From contig JABLUY010000168.1 of the NCBI GenBank assembly GCA_013306675.1, positions 1-58,491 on the forward strand: DNA of 58,491 nt, written 5' to 3'. Position numbers and translations under genes: made by a program. This stretch comes from Thraustochytrium sp. TN22 (Eukaryota; Sar; Bigyra; Thraustochytrida; Thraustochytriidae). Positions 9,601 through 19,200 of this stretch are shown in pieces (position 1 is the stretch's first letter; every line of letters starts with the position of its first letter). The notes under the pieces are model-generated. The model was not told the origin of the DNA and ran no database searches. It saw only the letters and a list, made by a program, of their open reading frames with translations.

Positions 9601-10668
9601 TGACTCCCCATCAGATTCGGACCCAGACCCGGAATCTGACCCTGACGCAGATGCGCTCGGGCTGGACTCGTCGGATGCAGCCGATCCAGCCGAGTGCGGC
9701 GTCGGGGAGCCCGTGCTTGCGGCTATTTCGTTCATCTCGCCCGTCGGCGCGCTCAGAGCGCTGGGCGCGTTGCCATGATCGACGACGACTTCTTCTTTTC
9801 CGCCCGTACCTTCGACGTCCTCGTCAAAATTCTCCTCCATGCCCAGGTCAACGACAACGAGCTCCTCCGCTTCCATGTCCTTTTCGCCGGATGTTCTGGC
9901 CGCGCTTGGCTCGTCTTCCTCGGTGCGCGACTGCAGAGACGGAGACGCCGGAATGCTCGCCGCAGTTGCATCGTGCACGGCCACGGGAGCGAGCGTTTTG
10001 GGCGTGAGATGCTCTGATGCAACAGATGATGAAGAACGCGATGAAGTAGACGACAGGCGCGAGGATGCGCGAGAGTTCGCGCGTGACACGCCCGAGGCTC
10101 GCGAATCGCGAGACACATCCGACTCGCTGCCCGAATCGTCCGAGTCCGACTCGCTTCCAGGGTCGTCGTCGCTATCGGACCGGCCGCTACGCGATTCCGC
10201 GCTGTCGGACTCCCCGCTGTCATTAGACGCGCTGCTGCCGGAGGACTCGCTCGAATAGTCTGAGCTCGCGTCCGACTCAGAGCCGGAGCTAGAGGCGGCA
10301 TCATCTTCCCCGGCCGCCGTGAAAGCGCCAGAGGCATCCGATTGTTCCTCCTGGCTTGCTAAAGACTCCTCCTCCTCGTCGTCCTCCTCCTCACTATCGC
10401 TGCTCTGATTGCTGCAAGTGGATGCCGCCGTGGCGTCGGCCAGGTCCGGGAGGTCGTCCACGTCGATCTCGTCCTCGTCCTCGTCGCCGCTGCTTTGTGC
10501 GGCCGCTTCACTCTGCCCATGTTCTTGCATCGCGGCACCGGTGTCGCGCGACTCCTCTGCATCTTCGCCCAGGCGTCGCGCGAGTTTCTCCCGCTTGCGC
10601 CGTGCCCGCTCCGCGAAGCGCTCCTCCGAGGACATCTCCTCCCAGCGCTTGGCGCGCGCCTCCGCCAT
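6604..10668 (-). CDS. CEP164: CEP164-like centriole distal-appendage protein, 1354 aa
   Basis: The frame starts at ATG 10668 and is uninterrupted. Residues ~490-570 hold the diagnostic CEP164 N-terminal module: a short helical segment (EDAVREHARTLGMDPDEDRD, LLWIAQDSL) directly followed by a WW domain with DWTQEV, LPYFYNALTGESSWEHP. In animals this module binds TTBK2 and is needed for cilium initiation at the mother centriole. Residues ~760-1230 are a long coiled coil, as in the family. Length is close to human CEP164 (about 1460 aa), but there the WW domain lies near residue 60. Here it is preceded by ~480 residues that are almost entirely Ser, Asp, Glu and Gly, which is unusual. The coiled coil carries a fourfold ERAAASE repeat. 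Presence of this gene argues for a flagellated life stage. Confidence 0.8.
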   Translation of the reverse strand: MAEARAKRWEEMSSEERFAERARRKREKLARRLGEDAEESRDTGAAMQEHGQSEAAAQSSGDEDEDEIDVDDLPDLADATAASTCSNQSSDSEEEDDEEEESLASQEEQSDASGAFTAAGEDDAASSSGSESDASSDYSSESSGSSASNDSGESDSAESRSGRSDSDDDPGSESDSDDSGSESDVSRDSRASGVSRANSRASSRLSSTSSRSSSSVASEHLTPKTLAPVAVHDATAASIPASPSLQSRTEEDEPSAARTSGEKDMEAEELVVVDLGMEENFDEDVEGTGGKEEVVVDHGNAPSALSAPTGEMNEIAASTGSPTPHSAGSAASDESSPSASASGSDSGSGSESDGESDSGSGSESDGESDSGSESGTESSDSESQPGSESGSASVSLTARSPKHSEGLDKETDSASESDVGSDSASDSDSESDTNSDSDSDSGSESGHESGSETGSETSSKSDSGSEESGSDDEVPEMATPEVLPIASSLVSSRPLPEDAVREHARTLGMDPDEDRDLLWIAQDSLRADLPVDWTQEVSDDGLPYFYNALTGESSWEHPRDKEFRSLYATRKATRQATARPPSASRPTSVTVDVPVIDGKAAAAADEMSPPVPPKSEIVKRAISPQSPRKETTGEVEDKDDDENDKEEEEEEEEEKEDRGMDRMDPPKQEATNQMQGLYANKKPVSGLGGWRPRTAGHQAFRPTTYARPARPMDPLPPVMVPEADVVSEVANAPVEKTAMVAPSASPLPVMSGSQMPEPNEATKSTMARAAALAKRVQELEMMAEVQSERAATLERELASERERVTASEERAAASEERAAASEERAAASEERASNGAASALAKLAGAERELESSQEEKAALRSELQAAREQADDKVSTALAATAQANAQVAKLVDQLGAARLQHESERMRWVSESEAARAENADLQATQEALARSEKENADLQAHLEQARAALAEAQAQREREVGERAKFEAGVQSRLEEAWTAERKARAEALEEAFEERIRGLLAEKQELVGEMHAQNERARERMDGLEAEAISLRTETRGHEERLREAERRALALQAQADAHKEASERAEAAARQAAAATREKEEQLREAAARAEALARKLAEVAARAQQLEAQVEETKTREDVVCVDVPRGAAPPRASPKSSPRARENPQETLERLQAQHEAELQDAVTATAHRTSEMWRRKAQAQAAEHRDKLSKLQHLLELERERHQSALREYELKLSFIKQQARTECASAAADAERVNLINEKLLAQRSQASGPHTPRSHAPAYTMAGYAEACGAPGSSHELMAATQLGAQIAVLREKCRSVRGPRPSPLAMQEDLENLYRTEVNVGRIAGSSRHHGSASPVAFPRMFS
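8175..8254. repeat. 21-bp tandem repeat coding for ERAAASE units
   Basis: About four near-identical copies of a 21-bp unit (GCGCGCTCCTCGCTCGCTGCG on the plus strand) lie inside the CEP164-like coding region, adding seven residues (two helical turns, one heptad) each to the coiled coil. Confidence 0.85.
8707..8734. repeat. (CTC)n repeat coding for poly-Glu in the CEP164-like gene
   Basis: Pure CTC triplets on the plus strand read GAG on the minus strand and give a run of Glu residues between the WW domain and the coiled coil. Confidence 0.85.
9340..9645. repeat. Ser-Asp/Glu coding repeats in the CEP164-like gene
   Basis: Imperfect 6-bp units (GAGTCT/GACTCG types) and a longer repeated block with AGACTCGGACCCAGACCCGG near 9577 and a variant near 9612 code for SD/SE/SG-rich protein on the minus strand. 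Confidence 0.7.
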
Positions 10669-11386
10669 TGCTCTCGCCTCGTCGCGCTACAACGTTCGCT
10701 TCGCTTCGCTCCGCCAGCGCCGCGCGGCCGGTGAAGGCGCTCGGCCCAGCGAGGATAGAATAGGATACTTGCTGCGCCGGCGCGTCCTTTCGTCTCGCGC
10801 GCACGCCCGCGCCGCCCGCGCCGCCGCGCCGTTGAGTCACTCTGCGATTTCCCTCTATAGCGAGCCGAGTGACCGCTTGCACTACCCGCGCGTATTTGTC
10901 TCCTCGTTGGTTTTTTTTTCTCTCTCACTCACAGTCAGTGGCATTCACTGCCTGTGCAAGACAGTAGTGTCCGGCCAGGCGCGTGGCACTCGCATCGGAG
11001 CCGCAGCGCCAACGACTAGTGCGGAGTCCGGACTAGCCGCTGGGCGCCACGTGCGGCCGGCGCCACGCAGAGAGACGGGCACCCCATGCGCGGCGGATTG
11101 CATGCATGGAGGCGTTGCCCACCTTGTCTTGCCTTGTCTTGTGAGCAGGGGAGCAGGCTGCGCTTGGCTTGTCGACTTTCCGCGCGGGAACGACAAGACC
11201 AATCTCCGGGACTGCCTAGTAGCTAGTTAGCTCTCAACGTGTCGCTGCGAACTACGAGCCACTCTGAGTTCAGTCGGTTCGCTTCGGCGCCGTGTGTGCC
11301 CACGTTCGGCCGCGCCCAAGCCGAGAGATTATCAAGGCAAACTGCCTGCGCGCTGGCCGTGGGCGGCACTGCTCAACGTGGCCTGC
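10669..11386. promoter_or_regulatory. Divergent promoter region between CEP164-like and PH-like genes
   Basis: This 718-bp gap separates two genes transcribed away from each other and must hold both promoters. It has GC-rich flanks and a less GC-rich centre near 10890-10960 (TTTTTTTTTCTCTCTCACTC). A TCTATAG sequence near 10853 could be a TATA-like element. No gene is seen. Confidence 0.4.
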
Positions 11387-13174
11387 ATGAGCAGGCGCGC
11401 GCGCGCCGTCGAGGAGGCGGCGGCCGCCGTCGAGGGCATCATGCGACGCGCCGTGGCCGCTGCTGACACAGCGCTCAACGAGGATGTCAAGACAGGTCTC
11501 GCGGACGCCGCAGCGGCGGGCGACGGCTACCTGGAAAGCGTCGCGGCGCGCAGCCTACACGTGAAGGAGGACGGCGAGAACGCATCAAGGCACACGCCAG
11601 CGACCGCGCACGAACCGAAGTCAATCGCGGTCCCTCCCCTGAACATTGGGTCATGTAGGCCCTTCGTTGGGCAAGAGGAGAGGAGCGATGACGGCAAAGG
11701 CGAGGCTGCTGCGCCCGCGAGGACTGAATCGGACATCGTCAGGAATGCGAGCTCGGCTACATCCTTCGATTGCAGCGGTGTGAAATCACCATCCTCCGAC
11801 ACAGAGGAGGAGGAGGAGGAGGAGGAGAAGGAGGAGGATGTGGCGGCAAAGACGTCGAGCTTGGCGCTCAGTCGGCTGCCAGCGTCACCGCAAAACGGCG
11901 GCAAAGATGGGGGAGCGGACAAATCGACGCGGCGTTCGCGACCTGGATCCGCACACAGCGAAGGAGGACTCTCCCTGCGCATGGAGGCGTGCAGGAAACT
12001 CCAGAGCCTGTGGAAGGGCCACCGCACGCGGCTGCAGCTGCAGCGTGGCGCCGCGCACCTGCAGGTAGTTGAGCTGCGCATCAAGGTCAAGGACTGGGAC
12101 GTAACGCGGCCCGAGACGCATCTCGAGTGCAAAATCTCAGTCTGGAACCTCAAGACCAGTGAGGTTGTCTTCGTCCACAAGCAGACAGTCTACACGCACG
12201 AGAACTCCTCCTTTCGCCTCGGAGGCCCGCTCGTTATTCCCGGCATGGACGATGACTGCGTGGTGGGTGTCTCCGTAGGCGACCCGCAGCCAGGGGGCGT
12301 ACACTTCGAGGCCAAGCTCATCGACATTTCTAGGTTGAGGTGCTCACCGGCGGGATTTTGCGTGACTGAGCTCCGCGTGCATTGCAACAAGACCGGCCTC
12401 ATGCGCATGCAGAATCCGCAACCTCTCACCCTCTGTTTACGCGCCAAAGCGTCTCCACATACGCACACAGGATGGCTGTGGGCCTCGAATGCGGTCCCCG
12501 CGGTCGCGTCACCGGCTTCTCCGCGGAGCCCCTCACCCCGAGATCTTGTGAATGCGATGGTGCCGATACGTGTCGCAAGCACACCGCTGCAGCTGCGAGG
12601 CTCGATCGCAGTTCTCCTGGGCAAGCTGCGCGCTGCCCTGGGTCTCGCGCCAGCACGTGTCGTGCCCTTCGCGGGGCCAGCCCGCGCGGAAAATTCAGCG
12701 TCCTCGGCGATTATCGCAAACCCGCCGCCGGAGCTGACCACTTCTGATCTAGAGATGAGTGAGGAGGCCCGCACATACGCTTGGATGTGCTACTGGTGCG
12801 CTCTTATTAACGGCAGGCTCTACCTGTACGAAACGTACGGAGATTTGGAACCTCTGTACGTCATTCGTGCTGCGCACTGCAAAACCGTCTCGTCGACCTT
12901 CTCCGGAGGTATCGACAGCCCGGAGTTCTCCATGACTGCGCTGAACCCCCAAAAGAGCATAGTCGAGGTCAGCAAGCGCCAAGCGCGCGGACGTCGTCAC
13001 CGCCTTGACGCAGCACACACGGTCAATTTTGTCACGGCGAGCCGCCCTCAGACAATTTCCTGGGTTGCCAAGTTGCGGGCTATTTCCTTGGAGGGCAACG
13101 CCGCGGCGCGGCTGGCACGGCAGAACGAGCAAGCGCAGGCATCGGCCACCAGCCCTCAGCACATTAGAATGTAA
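11387..13174 (+). CDS. IQ-motif, C2-like and PH-like domain protein, 595 aa
   Basis: ATG 11387 is the first ATG in the frame; the stop is at 13172-13174. The N-terminal ~195 residues are low complexity with an acidic poly-Glu run. Residues ~198-225 (CRKLQSLWKGHRTRLQLQRG) look like a degenerate IQ calmodulin-binding helix. Residues ~227-345 alternate beta strands (VVELRIKVKDWDV, CKISVWNLKTSEVVFVHKQ, FCVTELRVHC), as in a C2-type beta sandwich. Residues ~463-565 look like a PH domain: AWMCYWCALINGRLYLYETY at the start and INFV-like strands ending in a helix with the conserved Trp (TISWVAKLRAISLE). This suggests a cytosolic protein that binds lipid and perhaps calmodulin. Exact family not recognised. 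Confidence 0.65.
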   Translation: MSRRARAVEEAAAAVEGIMRRAVAAADTALNEDVKTGLADAAAAGDGYLESVAARSLHVKEDGENASRHTPATAHEPKSIAVPPLNIGSCRPFVGQEERSDDGKGEAAAPARTESDIVRNASSATSFDCSGVKSPSSDTEEEEEEEEKEEDVAAKTSSLALSRLPASPQNGGKDGGADKSTRRSRPGSAHSEGGLSLRMEACRKLQSLWKGHRTRLQLQRGAAHLQVVELRIKVKDWDVTRPETHLECKISVWNLKTSEVVFVHKQTVYTHENSSFRLGGPLVIPGMDDDCVVGVSVGDPQPGGVHFEAKLIDISRLRCSPAGFCVTELRVHCNKTGLMRMQNPQPLTLCLRAKASPHTHTGWLWASNAVPAVASPASPRSPSPRDLVNAMVPIRVASTPLQLRGSIAVLLGKLRAALGLAPARVVPFAGPARAENSASSAIIANPPPELTTSDLEMSEEARTYAWMCYWCALINGRLYLYETYGDLEPLYVIRAAHCKTVSSTFSGGIDSPEFSMTALNPQKSIVEVSKRQARGRRHRLDAAHTVNFVTASRPQTISWVAKLRAISLEGNAAARLARQNEQAQASATSPQHIRM

Positions 13175-13279
13175 GAAGTAGACACAAGCAAGAAGACGCA
13201 AGAAGACGCAAGAAGAAGAAGAAGGAGAAGAGGAAGAAGAAAAGTGTCCTCCTATTATCTGTATCGTGCTCCTTGTGCA
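13175..13279. terminator. Purine-rich convergent 3' gap
   Basis: Only 105 bp separate the stop codons of the PH-like gene (+) and the giant surface-protein gene (-). From 13176 to 13245 the plus strand is almost pure A/G (AAGAAGACGCAAGAAGAAGA type repeats). It probably holds the overlapping 3' UTRs. A role in termination is inferred from similar tracts at other convergent ends. Confidence 0.4.
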
Positions 13280-16200
13280 TCACAGGATTGAGAACGATGC
13301 GCATGTGCTGTTGACCAGGTACATGTGCGAGCTGGCCTCCATACCCTGGATCGGGTCCGGGTCAAAGCAAAGGCGCGTGCCGTCGCTGTTCAGCGTGCCG
13401 TGCAGCTCGTTCGCATCATTCGGCGTGAACTTGACCGCCTCAAAGCCTTCAGTGACACCGGGCTCCTGCAGGAATAGCTTTGTTGTGGAGGCGGTCACAT
13501 TAGTGCCCATGGTGAAATAGTAGGTGTCGTAGTCGACGCCGCCCGAGACGCCCGGGCCGATGAGGTACCCCTCCCGAGTGATGGACCAAACCTGACTCGA
13601 GTCGCTCGCGTCACAGCGCATGGCGCGTACAGACCAGCGCGAGCGTGCTAGGCAGAGCGCGCCAGTGCTGTAGCGAATCTGGAAGGTCGGGCACGTGGCG
13701 TTCGACGATCTGCACGAGCCGTACGCAGACGGCTCGTACCTGGCGTCGCCGCAGTAGGTGAACTTGGGTTGGCACCCGAAGTCCGTCCCGGCTGTTTCCT
13801 CCGAGTACATTTGCGGCTTGCAAATGGCACCATCCTCCGGGATCTCCTGCCGGACGTAGCAATCGTGCATCTTCGTGCTCTGGTAAAACGCGGTGGCTGC
13901 TGTCTTGTGGTTCCGAAAGTGGCATCGGCCCGTGTCGACCACCTCGGAGACTGTTGCGTCGTAGGTGGGAAACTCCTGCTCGTCACGCTCGTAGTCGAAT
14001 CCGAGGCACTTCTTCGGGTGGTTGTCGCAAATGCGCTTGCACTGCGCCACACTACCATTCCAGATGCGGCAGTCCCCGTTCAAGGGGTTCTTTTTGGTAC
14101 AATCCCCCTCGCCAAAGTTTACGTAGGCGTAGAGGTCGAGGTTGTCCGGGTTGCCGCATTGCTGATGCGGCCGAATCTCGTACAGGTGATCATACTTTTT
14201 GGTGTATGCCTTCGGGTTGATGCGGCAAACGCCTTCAAAGCCGGTCCCGCAGGACGCCAGCTTATTCGCGCATAGGTTCGCCGAGTCGAGCCCTTGTCCA
14301 GTGCAGTCGCACATGAGCTGGGAGAAGTTTTTCTGCAGCGACACGTCGGCGAGCTCGCAGCTGCCTTCCAGGAGACTGACGCTAGCCGTCAGCATGTTCT
14401 CCGACACGAGCAAACCTCCGGCGGATTGGACAAGCCAGAAGACAACGCCATCTGGAGTGCCTGTGCGCAGGGCGTCCAGCCCAAAACCCAGGTAGCCGTC
14501 TTCCGGCTCCAGGTTCTCGTCGAAATACCACGTATCGCCCGTGCCGCCCGCCATGGCGGCCGAATCGTCGCGGTAGAGGTGAATTTGCTCGCCAGACGTC
14601 AAGACTGAGTCCACCAAGGTGTACCATGCGGACGCCCTCTGCGAAGCCGCGCTCGCCTTGGTATATACCACGGACGCGATGAGCTGGCTTGTGAACTTGC
14701 CGCCGCAGAGCGCGGCCTCGCTAAAGAAGCGGCACGTGAAGACGGTTTCGTTCGTTGTCGAAGGCTGGAAGACGAACCCGTGGCACGAGTCCTCCGCGTC
14801 GCAGACCGTCATGCAGGAAGACACATTAGCGCCCGCGGTAGACTGATACGCGCTCCCGTACGTGCAGGCATCCGCAACGTCGTACCCGACGGATGCAACA
14901 TAGGCATCCTCGGCCGCAAGGCCCGAGTCTTCGCGGCGGATGTACATGCCGTTGAGCTGGCTGTTGCCAGTAAAGCCCGAGATGACCACGAACTCGCACA
15001 CGTCGCCGCCAGGGCAGGCACCGTCGTCCAGCGCCAGAAGTTCGCTCTCGAATCGGAAGATGCGCGGCGCGCTGTATGCGTGCATAGTGGCGTTGTCCGT
15101 CCTGGCATTGATGCACATGACCCGCACAAAGGAAGCCGTGGACCGCGCGTCGCTGTCAGCGTCGTAGAAGTTGAGCTCCGTGACCTCTGGCATGCTGTAT
15201 TCCGAGACTGTGCCGTCGCTCGTCGTCACAGTCACAACGGCGTTGGCCGCAGCGAGGAGCGCTGCAAAGGAAGCGGAGGTGCCGTTGCTGCTCTCGCTTG
15301 TGCTCGCGTCGAGGTCTGTGTAGTCGATGCAGGTCGCACACGTGCAGTCCGCGACGGTTGCGCCGCACTCAAAGTCCTGGTTGCAGCACGGCCGCAACTC
15401 CGTGGCCTGGTCGCCCCACGTGACCGCCGTCGGCGGGCAAATAGCCACATGCGAGTCGTCGTATGGGTAGTCTGGATCGCGGCACTTTCCATCCGCACGG
15501 TAGCGCGACGTCCAGTCCGGCTCGGTAAAGGTGCGATAGTCCATGCAAAGCTGACACTCGCAATGCCGTGTGGTCGAGCCACAGTAGCCGCCCTGCGAGC
15601 AGCACGGACGCTCGCCGATTGTCCCGTCGTCCCAGAGGATCTCCTCGGTCGGGCAACGAGAGGCCAAACCATTCGCCAGAGGAAAGTTCGGCCCGCAGCG
15701 CCCGTCCGTGCGATGGTATGGCCCCTTCGTCAGTGAGGCCACAGTGCCAGACGAGAGTGGACGCACGTAGATGCGGTATACGGACTCGTAGAGTGCCGTG
15801 AACGCGATACTCTGCGCCACTCTGTTTCGCTCCACGGACGTCACGCTCGATTCCATCGACAAGAGGTAGGCGCACCCGCACGTGCACGCCTCATCCGCAA
15901 GCATAGAGATGCCCACGGAGCACTCCCCGCCCTCGTTACCCTCCTCGTCGGCGTAAAACTCGATCACCAGCTCCAGGTCGCCCACCTCGCTCTCGTCGTA
16001 GGCGAGCTCTATGGTCAATGCGGCCTCTGCGAGCGTGTTCGGCACGACAATCGTCAGGTCGGTGGTCCCCGCAGCAATGCCCGTCACGATCTTCTCCGCG
16101 TAAAGCTCGCTGTCCTCTGGGGTCGCGACCAGCGTGTACTTGCCGCTTGCGACGTCATCGAAGCCAAACGAATTGCTTACGGTCGGGGCCGACGCTGATG

Positions 16201-19200
16201 GGAGCGCAGCGGAATACAGCGGCGCGAACGATAGCGCTGTGGAGGCCTCCAGCTGCCGTCGTGTGCCGCTCATGGGTGACGTCACCCAGCAAATGTATGG
16301 AGTGGAAGCATTTGCCGTACTGTCTGATGCGATTTCGCATTCGGTCCTGCGCATTGGAGAGACCTCGTCCAGACTCTCCTTGCTCACTGAGCCGCGGTAT
16401 AGGGTGACCGTGGCTCGGATTGGTGTACCCGCTTCATTTAGGACAGCACCCGCGATCATGTTGGCGGTCGCCGTCGTTGGCGACGCGCTCGTAGGCAGAG
16501 TGCTGGGCGACGGTGACGAAGTGGGCGCTACTCCGGCGCTTGTTGGAGAGATGGTTGAGACCGGAGCCACGGAGGGAGTCGTCGCAGGGGGCGAGGTTAG
16601 TGGAGAGCCTACGGGTGTCGTCGGCGACGACGTCGGCGTCTTCTCCGAAGGGGAATTTGGTGGAGATGTCGGCGTTGTCACAGAAGGTGAAGTCGGTGCG
16701 GAGCTTGCTGATGGCGTTTGCGGGTTCGTTGGAGCTGTATCAGGTGAGATGGTAGGCGACCCTGTCACTTCCCCAGGGGTTGCTGTTGGTGACCCTGTCG
16801 TTGCCCCTGGTGGAGCGGTGGGCGACCCTGGCGTCGTCCCAGTTGGCGACGTTGGTGAACCTGTCGTCCCGGTCGGCGTCGTTGGTGAGCCTGTCGTCCC
16901 GGCCGGCGTCGTTGGTGAGCCTGTCGTCGTTGGTGAGCCTGTCGTCGTTGGTGAGCCTGTCGTCGTTGGTGAGCCTGTCGTCGTTGGTGAGCCTGTCGTC
17001 GTTGGTGAGCCTGTCGTCGGTGGTGAGCCTGGCGTCGTGGGTGAGCCTGGCGTCGTTGGTGAGCCTGTCGTCGTTGGTGAGCCTGTCGTCGTTGGTGAGC
17101 CTGTCGTCGTTGGTGAGCCTGTCGTCGTTGGTGAGCCTGGCGTCGTTGGTGAGCCTGTCGTCGTTGGTGAGCCTGGCGTCGTTGGTGAGCCTGGCGTCGT
17201 TGGTGAGCCTGTCGTCCCGCCCGGTGTCGTAGGGGACTTTGTGGAGCTTGTAGGAGACGGCGTTGTTGGACTGCCCATCGTGGGGGCTGCTACCGGGCCA
17301 AGGGTCATTTGAGAGAAAAAGGGCGAGCTGGACGGAGAGAATGTCCCTAGGCCAGGTGGCACGATGATTGAGGTTCCAGGTGATGGCGTGGCAGATGGTT
17401 TTGTAGGCGGAGACGTCTGTACAAGGCCATCCCACGGCAGGTACACGGTGTCGACCTGAGTTAAGGTGCGCCCAGCAATTTGCGCCACGACCATGGTGTA
17501 GTCATGCGCTGGCACGTCAAACTCCAAAAGGATGGAGTATGAGGTGGAGGTTGGTCCCTCATCGGAATACAGCTCCGGCCAGGAGAGGAGAAACGCGGTA
17601 GTTGTGTCGTTGAAGAAGACAAGCTGACCGTCGACGTACTCGTAGGTGGCGCCGTCGGCGCCCTCCAGGCATGAGGTTACCCTCGTGTAGGTCGCGTCCT
17701 CGCTATCGGACCAGGTACAGCACGAGTAGGCCGTATTATCCGAGGCGCATTCGTGGTAGTACGCCTTTGCGCAGGTCTCGTACGAACAGGCCGGCGTAAC
17801 CTTGCCGGAGTCGATACTACAGATGCCGCTGCGATAGACACGCGCCCTGACGAGGGCGCCCGCGACAGCTGCACAATCTCCCATTGCCGAGTTTCGAAGG
17901 TCTTCGTCTTCGCTGTCCTTGTAGAGACAGGCAAGCGGCTCGACGAAGCCTTGAACGTAGGTCGCGACCGGAACCAGGAGGCTCTGAATGCCCATAGCGA
18001 GCTGCGAGTCAACGCTGATGAAGTCGCAATTGTCGGCAACCGTCCACGTGGTATTGACCGAGACCTCGCCTGCGACTGCGCAGGTACGCGGGAGCATGTG
18101 CACCGTGGGAAAAGAGTCGCCGTGCTGTAAGACAACGCGAATTGCGTCGCTCCCATCGGCCAAGTTGTAGGTCGAGATGTCGGCGCCTCCATCGACGAGA
18201 ACCTCAAACTCTACGTCGCCGGGAGATACGACGCTCTCCACAGTGAGGTTGCACAGGTACGGCCATGTGTCATCGTCGGCGGTCGGCAAGCTGCCGGCGT
18301 ATAGGCCGAAGTCGCTCGAGGCTATGGTCTCCTCGGTGCGGCGCCTCGCAGGAAAACCACCGCGGCGCGGTGTAAGGCGGCGCGCACTCTGAGGGGGAAT
18401 TGGCGCCGAGGTTGGACTTGCGGCCGGGAACGGAGCGAGCACGACGGAGTCTGACTCGAACAGGTCGGAGTAGTTGACCTTCGAGGTGGACAGGTAAATT
18501 GGCGTGAGCGCGCGGACCGTCAGTTCGAAGGGTAGCTGGCATGTGCTGAGCAGCGGAGATCCGCGCAGCACAGTTTCCACGTCATCTTCGCCGTACTTGC
18601 TGACGTAGTGTTCAAGCGCAGCGGATGCGGTGGCGTTGTTCCAGCAGTAGAGGCCTTCGACGCAATCGTTCGCGACAGCGCAGGTCTGATTCACGGCGCA
18701 GCGATTGGAGCACCTCGCGCCGCCGCAGTCGACGTCGGTCTCGTCGCCGTCAAGCGCGTTATTGCTGCAGTCCACGCATACGCCCTCGTCGCCACCGTCG
18801 GGAATGGAGCAGGCCCCCGAGAGGCAGTCGTTGTCCTCCAGGCAGGTGGCGTTGACGCCACAGCGGTCGCAGCCATTGCTGGCGCCGCCGCAATCAACGT
18901 CCGTTTCGTCATAGTCCAGGATGCCGTTCTCCGCGCACGTGAGGTTCTCCACGGGCGTGCAATTCCTGGAGACCAAGTCGCAAACAAGATTGGAAAGACA
19001 ATCCTTGTCGTCGAAGCAGTCCTCGCCGGTGTCGCAGCGCTTGGGGCAGTTGACGCCGCCGCAGTCGATGTCAGTCTCGTCGCCGTCGAGGATGCCGTTG
19101 GAGCATGAGGCGCACATCCCGCTGACGCAGAGCCCTCCCTCGCATTGGCGGCCCGCCGCGCAGAGCGCGCCGGAGATGCACAGGCCAGTGGGCCCGGCAA

